Program-made: the position numbers and the translations under genes
Notes under the pieces: model-generated
What the model was told of the DNA's origin: nothing
Database searches by the model: none
What the model saw: only the letters and a program-made list of their open reading frames with translations
In this document: one piece after another, positions 12,645 to 21,520 of the stretch
Numbering within the stretch: position 1 is the stretch's first letter
Layout of the letters: each line of letters begins with the position of its first letter
From: Capronia americana
Taxonomy: Eukaryota > Ascomycota > Eurotiomycetes > Chaetothyriales > Herpotrichiellaceae
Assembly (NCBI GenBank): GCA_016110215.1
Contig: JADWQD010000013.1
Coordinates: 806,001 to 870,000, forward strand
Length of the DNA: 64,000 bases
Reading direction: 5' to 3'

Positions 12645-14297
12645 ATGTCAAGTACTACTACCACCACAACCACAGCCAGAACTACGTTGTCCGTGTCCTC
12701 GGGACCGCCTGTGCAGGCTTCGGACTACCCCAAGCTCGATGCACAGCAGGCCGGGCACCTACGCCATTTCCATAATTTAGTCTCCCAGCCCGATGGCGAA
12801 TGGCACCATTTCGGCAGTCTGGAGGCTCAGCAAGAATGGGACGATGCGTATCGATACCAGCTGGCGACCATGTCATACGCGGTCGGCGTCGCGCACTACC
12901 ACCGACTCCCAGCGCTGAGGAATGCCTTCAAAGTGCTGCTGCGAAGAATCATCCACAAAATGCTTCGCCGGGAGGTGTGGGGCTACTGGTTCACGACCAG
13001 CCACGGAGGAAAGCTCCTCGACCCTGACCTCAAAGAACTCAGAAAGCCCTGGGCCGATCCCGTCATCAAGGAGAACATCATGTACAGCGGTCACCTGGTG
13101 CTGATGACGAGCCTGTATGCGATGCTGTTCGACGAGGATGAGTTCGAGAAGGCAGGGAGTCTGACGTTTTCGTGGAACCCATTATTCTGGGGCTTGGGAC
13201 ACGAAGACTTCGTGTACGACAATCGGAGTCTCCAGAACGTCATCTTCAAACAGATGGAGGAGAACGACTGGGTCGGTGTCTGCTGCGAGCCCAATGCCGT
13301 GTTCGTCGTGTGCAACCAGTTCCCCATCATCGCCATGAGATACAATGACAGCCGCGACGGCACGAACAACGTCGAGGATGTGCTCAAGAAATACGAAGCC
13401 TCGCTGGTTCGAAAAGGCATGCTGGGCGAGTCCGGCCTGTACCCGAGTTTCTTTGCTCTGAAACAAAAGAAGGCCATGCCGGCCCGCCAAGGCGCGCATA
13501 CCGCCTGGGCCAACGCCTTCATGAACTCCTGGAACTCGGCGAAAGTGCACTCGCTCTACGACAGCCAAGTCACGGGATTCCTGACTGAGATCGACGGCAA
13601 GACGAGGCTGCAGCCCACACGCGTCGCCGCCGCCTTTCGGCATCTTGTCGCCGAGGAAGATGCAGATCCAAAAAGCATCGAGACATTGCACAAGGCGCGC
13701 CAGCAGTCGGGCCAATATGTGCATCCGCTCTTCCCGTTCGAGACAATCAGCTGGGGTTGCTTCCTGATGATGCTGTCGGAGCTGGGCAAGAAAAAAGAGC
13801 TTTCGGACCTACTGGAGTACGCAGACTCCCACCTGAACCCGACGTGGGAGAATGGTGGCTTGTACTATCCCCGTAACGACGCGCTCTTGGATGACCAGCA
13901 CAATATGATCCACATGGAGCCGCACTCGGGCAATTCTGGGGTGGGGTACGCGCGCTTGAACGTAACTGACGGTCAGAAGATCATGTGGGAGAAGCCATGG
14001 ACCAGGGAGATTCTGGCGAGCCGGCCTTTCGTGGACGGTTTGACGCTTGGTGATGGCGTCGACTTTCTCCGAGGTGTCTGGGACGGGGAGAAGCGTGCGA
14101 TGGTGGTCACTTTGAAGAGCTGGTCTGGGGAGCGCCGGGATCTTTCATTTTCCATCAAGAACCTCAAGCCGGGCACCTGGGCGACATACGTTGATGGAGA
14201 ACTCCAAAAGACGACGGATGTTACTGGGAATGAAGGCTTGGAGGTTTCGGTGGTCGTGGGCGGTGCCGAGGTTGACGTCGTGGTCACTACTACCTAG
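12645..14297 (+). CDS. Linalool dehydratase/isomerase (LDI) domain protein
   Basis: A single uninterrupted frame encodes 550 residues. After a low-complexity Thr-rich start, the body looks like an (alpha/alpha)6-barrel protein of the linalool dehydratase/isomerase family first described in the bacterium Castellaniella defragrans. Supporting motifs are ENIMYSGHL (Met146, His150), FSWNPLFWGLGHEDFVYDN, and VCCEPNAVFVVCNQFPIIAM, whose Cys214 and Cys223 lie nine residues apart as in the bacterial catalytic cysteine pair. In the bacterial enzyme these residues lie at the active site that dehydrates and isomerises monoterpene alcohols. Unlike the periplasmic bacterial enzyme there is no obvious signal peptide, so a cytosolic location is inferred. 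Fungal members are scattered and mostly uncharacterised, so the substrate is unknown; terpene alcohol chemistry is only one possibility. No terpene synthase or P450 lies beside it. Confidence 0.8.
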   Translation: MSSTTTTTTTARTTLSVSSGPPVQASDYPKLDAQQAGHLRHFHNLVSQPDGEWHHFGSLEAQQEWDDAYRYQLATMSYAVGVAHYHRLPALRNAFKVLLRRIIHKMLRREVWGYWFTTSHGGKLLDPDLKELRKPWADPVIKENIMYSGHLVLMTSLYAMLFDEDEFEKAGSLTFSWNPLFWGLGHEDFVYDNRSLQNVIFKQMEENDWVGVCCEPNAVFVVCNQFPIIAMRYNDSRDGTNNVEDVLKKYEASLVRKGMLGESGLYPSFFALKQKKAMPARQGAHTAWANAFMNSWNSAKVHSLYDSQVTGFLTEIDGKTRLQPTRVAAAFRHLVAEEDADPKSIETLHKARQQSGQYVHPLFPFETISWGCFLMMLSELGKKKELSDLLEYADSHLNPTWENGGLYYPRNDALLDDQHNMIHMEPHSGNSGVGYARLNVTDGQKIMWEKPWTREILASRPFVDGLTLGDGVDFLRGVWDGEKRAMVVTLKSWSGERRDLSFSIKNLKPGTWATYVDGELQKTTDVTGNEGLEVSVVVGGAEVDVVVTTT

Positions 14298-14717
14298 ATT
14301 GAGGAATTAGCGATCAAAATCGTGGGCATGCATCCAGCACTCGCGATGGAGTGCCACAGTCTTGAGCGGAGTGTAAGGGATCTCAACAGCCGTGCCAGCA
14401 CGGTAGCAAGTAGCAGAGGAGTGACATGAACCGAGACAACCGCAGATAGCGATGTAGCCCTCCGAGTCTGTCGGTGCCAAGAATCTCACCCTTGCTGGTC
14501 CTGCCACGCCACGACGTCACGAATCGAGTCAATTTTCAATTGCGATTCACTCTGCGCTCACTCCAATTCACTGGAACGTGACACGCTGTTCTGAGCTCAC
14601 CGCGACCTCAACCGCGACCTCACTTCGGCCCACGGTCATGTCCACTTGCAATCCTTCCAACTCACCGTGATCTCAACTCCTACTCTCCACTCCTCCTCGA
14701 ATACCTACACGACTACC

Positions 14718-15467
14718 ATGTGGGTTCTGCCCCTCCTAGGCTATACCGGCCTCGTGTTAGGCTTCGCATTCCTTACTCTCTCGATCGCGTCGGGCCTTTA
14801 CTACCTCTCCGAACTGGTCGAAGAACACTCCGTCCTCAGCGCGAAACTCCTCAAGCGACTGATCTACGCCGTCGTCACCATTCAATTACTCCTTTGGCTG
14901 GTCGATGGCTTCCCCTGGCATCTCATCTTGCTGGGAGTAGGCAGTCACGCCGTCTACGCGACCAATCTCCGACACTTTCCTATCGTCAAGCTATCCGATC
15001 CCTTCTTCCTGTCCAGTTGCGCGCTGGTCATTCTCAATCATTGGCTATGGTTCAGACACTTTAGCGACACAACCAATAGAGGAGGAGGATTCCGAGGAGC
15101 CCCGCCGAGCAGTCGAAGGGATTGGTACTCGACGCCCGTGTATGATCAACCCACTTTCACCGAGATCGCATCCTACTTCGGGCTGTGCGTCTGGCTCGTG
15201 CCATTTGCGCTGTTCGTCAGTCTGAGCGCAGGCGAGAACGTCCTACCAAGCATGGGCTCCGAGTATGCCACAGGCGACAGACAGGGCGTGGGGTTCCAAA
15301 AAGGCCACAAGAGGAAGAATACCGGCATGGCGAAAGCGGCGGTCCACGCGACCAGAGAATGGGTCACCGACACGGGTGCCGTCATGGGACTGTGGAACTC
15401 CGACAATGTTCGACCGTCCAGAGGGTTCGGCAAGGGCCATACAAGGATAAATTCTGTGAACATATGA
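14718..15467 (+). CDS. svp26: Svp26/Erv26-type ER-Golgi cargo adaptor (TEX261 family)
   Basis: A single exon encodes 249 residues. The start MWVLPLLGYTGLVLGFAFLTLSIASGLYYLSELVEEH, followed by further hydrophobic helices and the HFPIVKLSDPFFLSSCALVILNHWLWF block, is characteristic of the Svp26/TEX261 family (Pfam Erv26), small four-TM proteins of early Golgi and COPII vesicles. Yeast Svp26 packages mannosyltransferases such as Ktr3 and Mnn2 into ER-derived vesicles. The C-terminal 70 residues are polar and basic, as in other fungal members. An upstream in-frame ATG at 14646 would add 24 residues rich in Ser/Thr; the ATG at 14718 fits the family start much better. Identification is firm. Confidence 0.92.
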   Translation: MWVLPLLGYTGLVLGFAFLTLSIASGLYYLSELVEEHSVLSAKLLKRLIYAVVTIQLLLWLVDGFPWHLILLGVGSHAVYATNLRHFPIVKLSDPFFLSSCALVILNHWLWFRHFSDTTNRGGGFRGAPPSSRRDWYSTPVYDQPTFTEIASYFGLCVWLVPFALFVSLSAGENVLPSMGSEYATGDRQGVGFQKGHKRKNTGMAKAAVHATREWVTDTGAVMGLWNSDNVRPSRGFGKGHTRINSVNI

Positions 15468-16620
15468 TCAAGATATCTGGGCATCTCAGAAGCCTACACT
15501 GCCCTGCACTGCTGACCGCATCTGCTGACCTTGGATATACCTGGCCTCCCGGACGGATTATGAAATAAACTCTATAAGCTGAGATGCTGTGTCTTGGAGA
15601 AATGATGACAACGTGGTATGAAGCTCAGCAGATACGCGCCAAATACTATGAAGGGCATCTGCTTGGGACGAAAGCATCTTGAGCTGAAAAACTGCCATAG
15701 CCAGCTAGAAACTGGACCAAGGAGGCAGACATGCCAGTCGAGACAGATGAGCCACACACAGCCAGTAACTCAACCAAATGGAAGCAGATAAGCTCGTCCA
15801 AAGATTCGCTCTGGCGCAGAGCAGCGTTGCGGATCTATCTCCAGGAGTGATAAGCGAAATCTCAAGACCAGGCGAATTTCAACGGCCTCAAATTCCGCCC
15901 ACACCTCACCTTCACACGAGCAGGCAGACAATGTAAGGCAAGAGACATGTGCTTGCCCAAAACGGAGGCTGCTAAACAAACAACGACCGCCTTTGTCGTT
16001 GTATACATATCCTTAGCGGCTACGTATGTGTGGACCGCCACCCGTGCAGCATGTGTGCATGGCATTGCGCCTATGGATAGTCGACGAAAGCACTCCTCTC
16101 ACGCCACGAAGGGCACATTGGGCTATTGGTGTAGACGGTCGAAGGTGTGGCGATTTGATGTGAGATGGTGCAATGTGGTGGATGTGGTGATCAAAGATTT
16201 TGCATTCGTGGCCAGCACGACACAATCAGGCTAATATCAGAAGCCATCAGTCAATTTGAGAAGAGAGAAGAAGACCTTGTCGATATCTCTCCCCGGAGCA
16301 CGATGACGGAATTACTCACCACACAGTAGCATTGTTGAGGAAAAAGGAAGAGTAAGGGCGGAGGAAGAGGATGAGGACAGGTTACAGCCCGGAATCAGGA
16401 CACCGCGACTCCATGCCAACAGCGTGGATTCTTAAAACAATTCTTGAAACACGAGAAGATCATCGGGCCTGACCTGAGGAATAGAGGCAGCTACTGTAGC
16501 TAGACCATTGCACCATTCCGGGAGACTTATATCGTCTCGGCCACGATCATAGGATTGCGAATGAAGGAGGACATCTCATCCTCATGATTTCGAGAGGGAT
16601 CTTGAACCAAACATCTCAAA

Positions 16621-16660
16621 TCAGATCGGATCGGATCGGATCCGATCAGGATAGGATAGG
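16621..16660. repeat. GATCG / GGATA short tandem array
   Basis: Overlapping copies of a five-base GATCG unit are followed by GATAG-like copies and then ACAGT. It is an imperfect pentamer microsatellite. Confidence 0.8.
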
Positions 16661-16875
16661 ACAGTACAGTAGAGTAAACCAGATTTCATTCCAGCACGGT
16701 ATATTCGCGGGTATATTCTGGAAAGGGGTACATATATATGTATGGCGACAAGGGCCCTATTTTGCTGTGCTCTGGTCTGCTCGGTACGGAGGAATCGATC
16801 GTACTGTTGTACCATTATCTTCCGCTATAGCTAGAGGGCGGGCGGGCGGGGGCACATCGAGGCGCTTAAAAGCTA

Positions 16876-17005
16876 AATCTCAATCTCGATCTCAACCTCG
16901 AGTCCAAGTCCAAGTTCAAGTTCAAGTTCAAGTCCGAGTTCAAGTCCGAGTTCAAGTCCAAGTCCAACTTCAGTTTCAAGCTCTCGCGAGGTCAATCTCA
17001 ATCTC
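16876..17005. repeat. Hexameric CAAGTY minisatellite at the 3' end of the TENA-like gene
   Basis: About 100 bp of CAAGTT, CAAGTC and CGAGTT units, bordered by CAATCT/CGATCT units, starts a few bases past the stop codon of the TENA-like gene. On the minus strand it would read as Leu-Gly/Leu-Glu dipeptides, but a TAG stop at 17012-17010 precedes it. Confidence 0.88.
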
Positions 17006-17009
17006 AAGC

Positions 17010-18365
17010 CTAATCCGACACACCGACATCGGGCCAGAACCGCCTCTCTACATCGAGGACATGCCTCCACACAGCCTTGTAGACGTCCAGCTTCCGGTTG
17101 ACCGCGTCCTCCCTCTCGGCCAGCAGATCGGTCAACTCGGCAATCTCGGCGACGAAGGCCTCGAACTCCCTGCTCGTCCAGTTGGGGATGAAGGCGTCGC
17201 GTAACGCCCCGCCGTCCAGGTCGGTGGGATGAGCGGGACTGGTTTTATTATTCTGATTCTGATTCTGATTGTCGCTCTGGTTCTGATTCTGGTTTTGATT
17301 CTGATTCTGGATTTGAATGTAGTCCTCATTCGCAATGCCGGTCGTGCCGCTCAACGTCGTGTTGACCTCACTGCCTTCCAACTCGGACATGACGCTGTCG
17401 GAGAAGGCTTTGGATTTCCTATCCCGATCGCGATCTCGGTCTCTATCTCCGTCCCTGTCCCTATCCTCTGAGCCCTGCTTCTGACTCGAGCCCGTGGTAG
17501 TGTTGGTGGTCGCAAACGACGCGGCGTACGTCCACGCACGCAGATACACTGTCTCGGTCGCCCAGAGCACGACCATGCCCTCGAGGAGGCTCATGCTCGG
17601 ATCCGTCCAGAACGCGCGGAACAAGTCGATGTACTGCTTCGTGGCGGGTTCGGCGGTGAAGACGCCATCCCGGCGAGGCGGCGGGGCCTCCAAGTCCAGG
17701 CCGTATCGTTGGGCCGTGGTAGCGAAGAAGGCCAGCTCCGTATGTATGTTCTGCAGCGCGCGGGTGAGGCAGTCGACGAGCCGCCAGCGCAGGGAGGTCG
17801 ATTTGTCCGAGACGTTGACGTAGGGGAGGTCGACGCGGGCGATCAGACTGCCGATGAAGCCGATGTACGACTGGGCGTACAGGCGGTCCTGGGACAGCCA
17901 GCGCGAGAGAGTGTGTTTGGGGAGATGGCCTTGGCCGGCGATGCGGAGGAACGGGTGCTGTGTTGCGAAGGTGAGTTGGCTGGGGGAGGAGGCTAGGAGG
18001 GTGGAAGTCAGGGACGGGGGTGGTTGGAATGGTGCTCCTGGTGGCGGGGAGGTGAGGGTGGCGGACATGTAAGGCGCCGGGGGATGTTGGGACAGGGGAT
18101 GCGCGTGGAGCGGTTGGTTGTGGATGTGACTGGACGGGTAGAAGTATGTAGCCGGGGTATAGTAGGGTTCGACCCGTTGGACGGTGTGAGTGCCGACACC
18201 GGCGTTGGGGTGGTGATAGTTCTGGTGTTGAGGACGCCCGGGCTGACTCGCAACGCCGGTGGTCGCGGACGAGACGGACATTTGGTCGCTCATGTTGTTT
18301 CGCTGGTGGTTGTACGGACCGGGGGGACTCTGTTGGCGATGGTGGTCTGGTGAATTGTGCCACAT
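17010..18365 (-). CDS. TENA/THI-4-like (heme-oxygenase-fold) protein with QN and RD tracts
   Basis: The frame gives 451 residues from ATG at 18365. The first 140 residues are disordered and rich in His, Pro, Gln and Ser. From about residue 140, HPFLRIAGQGHLPKHTLSRWLSQDRLYAQSYIGFIGSLIARV matches the TENA/THI-4 fold, where such residues line the helical pocket of thiaminase II and relatives. The LAFFATTAQRYGLDL and MVVLWATETVYLRAW helices and the final RKLDVYKAVWRHVLDVERRFWPDV helix complete the bundle. Between the last helices lie an Asp-Arg run (17413-17465) and a Gln-Asn run (17247-17323). Canonical TenA hydrolyses aminopyrimidines in thiamine salvage; fungal proteins of this size often lack proof of that activity. 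I did not identify a catalytic cysteine with certainty, so the role is open. Confidence 0.78.
   Translation of the reverse strand: MWHNSPDHHRQQSPPGPYNHQRNNMSDQMSVSSATTGVASQPGRPQHQNYHHPNAGVGTHTVQRVEPYYTPATYFYPSSHIHNQPLHAHPLSQHPPAPYMSATLTSPPPGAPFQPPPSLTSTLLASSPSQLTFATQHPFLRIAGQGHLPKHTLSRWLSQDRLYAQSYIGFIGSLIARVDLPYVNVSDKSTSLRWRLVDCLTRALQNIHTELAFFATTAQRYGLDLEAPPPRRDGVFTAEPATKQYIDLFRAFWTDPSMSLLEGMVVLWATETVYLRAWTYAASFATTNTTTGSSQKQGSEDRDRDGDRDRDRDRDRKSKAFSDSVMSELEGSEVNTTLSGTTGIANEDYIQIQNQNQNQNQNQSDNQNQNQNNKTSPAHPTDLDGGALRDAFIPNWTSREFEAFVAEIAELTDLLAEREDAVNRKLDVYKAVWRHVLDVERRFWPDVGVSD
17247..17323 (-). repeat. Gln-Asn repeat tract (TTCTGA-type hexamer) in the TENA-like gene
   Basis: Repeated ATTCTG/GTTCTG hexamers encode alternating Gln-Asn, with one SDN interruption. 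The tract sits in a loop-like insertion between the predicted helices of the TENA fold. Confidence 0.9.
17413..17465 (-). repeat. Arg-Asp dipeptide repeat in the TENA-like gene
   Basis: CGATCT/CGGTCT/CCGTCC hexamer variants encode alternating Asp-Arg (DRDRDGDRDRDRDRDR). Charged dipeptide runs of this type are disordered and length-variable. Confidence 0.9.
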
Positions 18366-19642
18366 GATGATGGCGCGCGGCGCGCCACTTGGGTGCAGAT
18401 GGGTGTCGCACAAGGCTGAGGCAACGAAAGCAGCACAATCAAGGTCGACACTCCGCGCGAGGAAGCTCCTTGTCGATACTGCAGGTATGCCTAGGGCTTG
18501 AAACGCGTGGTATCGACTCAGTGGAGGATCCCTCCTTGATCCGGTTCAGTCAGCCGTTTGCGTCGCTTTCTCTTGCACGGTGTTCAAGGTCAGACGAGGC
18601 TGAGCAACGCGGCCACACGGGATGATTGAGTAGCGAAAGAGGCTTATGAGAGCAACGAATAAGTCGATACAAATAGTGCGTCGTGGATTCCTTTGTGGTT
18701 TTTTCCTTCAGTACGGAGCGCGTTCTTCGAAGCACGCCGTCGGTGGAAGCCTGAACGAGTGAACACGAAGCACTCTTAAAGAGCTCGCTCCCATCGAACC
18801 CTCTACAACGTGAGGGGTTGCCCGGCTATCGGTGTTCGTCAGCTTGCCTCGTGTCCGGCCGTCGTCGACGACGCCTCGTAATTCCAGCGTGGCCAAGGTT
18901 GCCGATGAAACTTCGGCGGCGAAACAGGGCGTTCGTTAGCCGGAGAGCAGAGGCAAGGGTGTTTGGTGTCGCGCGGGGTGTTACAGGGTTGCTGCAGGCG
19001 ACATATGGACACTGTATTTAACAGGCTCGTCTTCGTCTTGCTTCCTGATCCTTCTCCTTCTCCTTCAAGTCCCCCTTGATCGCTTCGACGTGATTGATTG
19101 CTCGAGGGCGATGCCGTGCCGTGCTGCTGACTCTCCAATCATGCCGCGCACATGGAATCGTGCCCCCCCCCTCAAAGAAGCTCCAGACGAACCTGGTGGG
19201 GGGCCCGCCCCGAGGCTACTCCGTGCTGTACAGTAGCTCCGGCGAGCCTTGACTCTTGGGTCCGATAAATTCGTGGACCGATGCCGCACCTGCGACGTCG
19301 GTCTGCCGATAACGAACGCAATCGATCTGCCTTGATGACGCCGAAATAAAAGCCTCGGAGGACCCAGGTCTAGAAACTGCTCATTGGATAGATATTTGCC
19401 TTTCTCTGCCGGCACAGAACCATGACGAGGGCGCCTCGCTTTGTGAGCCTCGAGACATTAATAGCATTGTAAGAAGGGCCCCCACCACGGACAGCACGGG
19501 GAAAAATAGAGAAGACACGGGGAAGCCTCTGAGACGGCGCCTTTGGGTTATCTCGCAGTATATCCTCTTCGACCTTCATAAGAGCTGCAGCGTCACATTT
19601 GGAAGAACCAAAAGGCAGCAACAGAGCAGATTGACGGCCAAA
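18366..19642. other. Intergenic region, shared promoter of divergent genes
   Basis: The gap lies between the TENA-like gene (minus) and the SDR gene (plus) and must hold both promoters. No conserved coding frame or repeat was seen. Confidence 0.5.
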
Positions 19643-20683
19643 ATGCCCCGAGTCTTTCTCATAACCGGCACTTCGACAGGCTTCGGCCGCGAATACGCCC
19701 AGGAAGTCATCGATCGAGGGGACATCGTCGCCGCCACGGCCCGCGACCCTTCTCGACTCCAGTTTCGAGGCACCTCACCGGACAACTTCCTGGCCCTCCG
19801 CCTCGACGTCACGGACAGAGAGTCCATCAAGTCGGCCTTTGCCGAGACGCTGAAACAGTTCGGCCGCATCGACGTCGTGGTCAACAACGCGGGCTATGGC
19901 CTCGCTGGCGCGTTCGAAGAATACACCGACGCCCAGATCCGAGAGCAATTCGAAATCAACTTCTTCGGCCTGTTGGACGTCACGCGAGAGGCGCTGGAGA
20001 CCATGAGAGACAGGCAGACTCCCCCGGGTGGCTTGATCCAGCAGGTGACCAGCATTGGTGGACAGAGGGGCGTTCCGCTGTTCAGCGCTTATTGTGCCAC
20101 CAAGTGGGCGGTCGAGGGTTTTACAGAGAGTCTGAGCCACGAAGTCAAGCCGGAATGGGGCATTAAATTCACTTTGGTTGAGCCGGGTGGCTTCAGGTAC
20201 GTTTGCGTTCGTGTTGATATTTCTCTTGAAGTGTCTCTCTCCTCCGACGCTGTTGCTGTTGCTTTTGCGCAGAAGGAGACGGCGGCCGTGGCCGTGCGCT
20301 CTGTCGCTGTGTTCCCACCATTCTTGCCAGCTTCTCATCAGCGCTATTATGACTCGACCTTCACGTCCCTAGACACCACTCTCGTACTAACGATAGTGTC
20401 CAGAACCGACTGGGCCGGCCGTTCCATGACTTTCGCCCAGCGCCATCCAGCATACGACCACCTCGACGCCGAGAAGAAGATGAACGCCCGCCATGGCACC
20501 CAGGCCGGCGATCCCAAAAAGGGCGCCAAAGCAATGTACGAGCTGGCCATCATGCCCGACCCGCCGTTGAGGGTGGTCATTGGAAGTGACGCGTACAAGG
20601 CCGTGATGAATAAGATCGAGCGGTATGAGGAGAATTACCGCAAGTTCGAGGAGCTGAGTAACTCGACGGATGTGGATGCGTAG
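19643..20683 (+). CDS. Classical short-chain dehydrogenase/reductase (SDR)
   Basis: Two exons, 19643-20196 and 20404-20683, give 277 residues, a normal length for the family. The Rossmann motif FLITGTSTGFGRE (TGxxxGxG) is at residues 5-17, the NNAG motif lies in VVVNNAGYGLAG, the catalytic Ser in VTSIGGQ, and the YxxxK pair in AYCATKWAVEG. LVEPGGFRTDW is rebuilt by the splice and is the usual post-active-site PGxxxT loop. The protein is therefore an NAD(P)-dependent oxidoreductase, resembling the fungal oxidoreductases annotated as 17-beta-HSD-like or YdfG-like; the substrate is unknown. The 207-nt intron is a multiple of three and contains no in-frame stop, so retention would give a 346-residue form disrupted at the substrate loop. 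I consider the spliced form the functional one. Confidence 0.88.
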   Translation: MPRVFLITGTSTGFGREYAQEVIDRGDIVAATARDPSRLQFRGTSPDNFLALRLDVTDRESIKSAFAETLKQFGRIDVVVNNAGYGLAGAFEEYTDAQIREQFEINFFGLLDVTREALETMRDRQTPPGGLIQQVTSIGGQRGVPLFSAYCATKWAVEGFTESLSHEVKPEWGIKFTLVEPGGFRYVCVRVDISLEVSLSSDAVAVAFAQKETAAVAVRSVAVFPPFLPASHQRYYDSTFTSLDTTLVLTIVSRTDWAGRSMTFAQRHPAYDHLDAEKKMNARHGTQAGDPKKGAKAMYELAIMPDPPLRVVIGSDAYKAVMNKIERYEENYRKFEELSNSTDVDA

Positions 20684-21520
20684 AGCCCGGGCGTGGGCCC
20701 GACTGCGTATTACGAGGATGGACTCCTGTTATGAAGTGGCAAGGATACAGGTCTGAAGCAAGGAATGATGGTTTGCCGGGCAGGGTTCCTTGTTTCTAAA
20801 CAGCAAGTCACCGTTCTAATAGCTGGCTGATCGACTGTCCGCCGCCTTGCCTGCCTTTGCAGAACAAGCACGAATGCAATTTCCCTGTGGCCCGGGGTCC
20901 GCTTCCAGCTCACATAAAGTAGGCCTTGTTGTACATATACACATTGATTAAATCGAAAATGAAATCACAGCGCCGGCTCGCCTGTCCCGTCACAGTCCAT
21001 CATCTCATCTCGGTCACTCCCTTCACGGTCGAGTCCCTGCATTATCCCCCGGCGCCTGACACCTCCCATATGAGACAATGCCTCTCTGATAATTCCGCAA
21101 TGAACCCGTGCAATAAACATTGAACAATACTGGGAAGCAAGCAATATGGGGTATCTGTAGCAATGCCCAAAGCAGAATGGGAGAAACGAACAAGCCCGTT
21201 TGAATACCACATCAATGCTTTTCCTGGGGTTTTCCGTTTGTTTTCAGCCCACGCCGTGGTCTGTAATCGTATGCACTTTTCTTCGTTTGATTGCGAGCAA
21301 AATCGTTGTTGCTTAGGTGCTCTGCGTCGTAGTCGACATCTCATCTTCATTGTAGCCTCGAGTATCTGGTTCCCATGCTCGGCAGATCACTTCTGTTACT
21401 GATCAAAGTTCTCTCTATCATGTGCAAAATCTCGTGTTCGTTGTTGCATAGAGGTTCTGTATCATACTCGACGTCTCATGTTCGTTGTTGCTGAAAGGAC
21501 TCTCAGTTCTGCTGCATATC
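20684..21520. other. Intergenic region between convergent genes, nothing recognised
   Basis: This is the 3' flank of both the SDR gene (plus) and the C2H2 gene (minus). Short frames only. Confidence 0.5.

Larger units (their letters stand above)
15468..17009. other. Intergenic region with simple repeats near its right end
   Basis: The region lies between convergent genes (svp26 plus, TENA-like minus). It holds a short GGATC/GGATA-type array at about 16621-16660 and a longer CAAGTY array at 16876-17005. No conserved coding sequence was recognised; open frames there are simple-repeat translations. Confidence 0.55.

Noticed and set aside
16584..17204. 206-codon plus-strand frame with VQVQVQ and SRS repeats
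   Set aside because: It is a translation of the microsatellites and of the antisense end of the TENA-like gene.
17461..18438. 325-codon frame overlapping the TENA-like gene
   Set aside because: Pro/Arg/His-rich shadow in another frame; the TENA motif is in the annotated frame.
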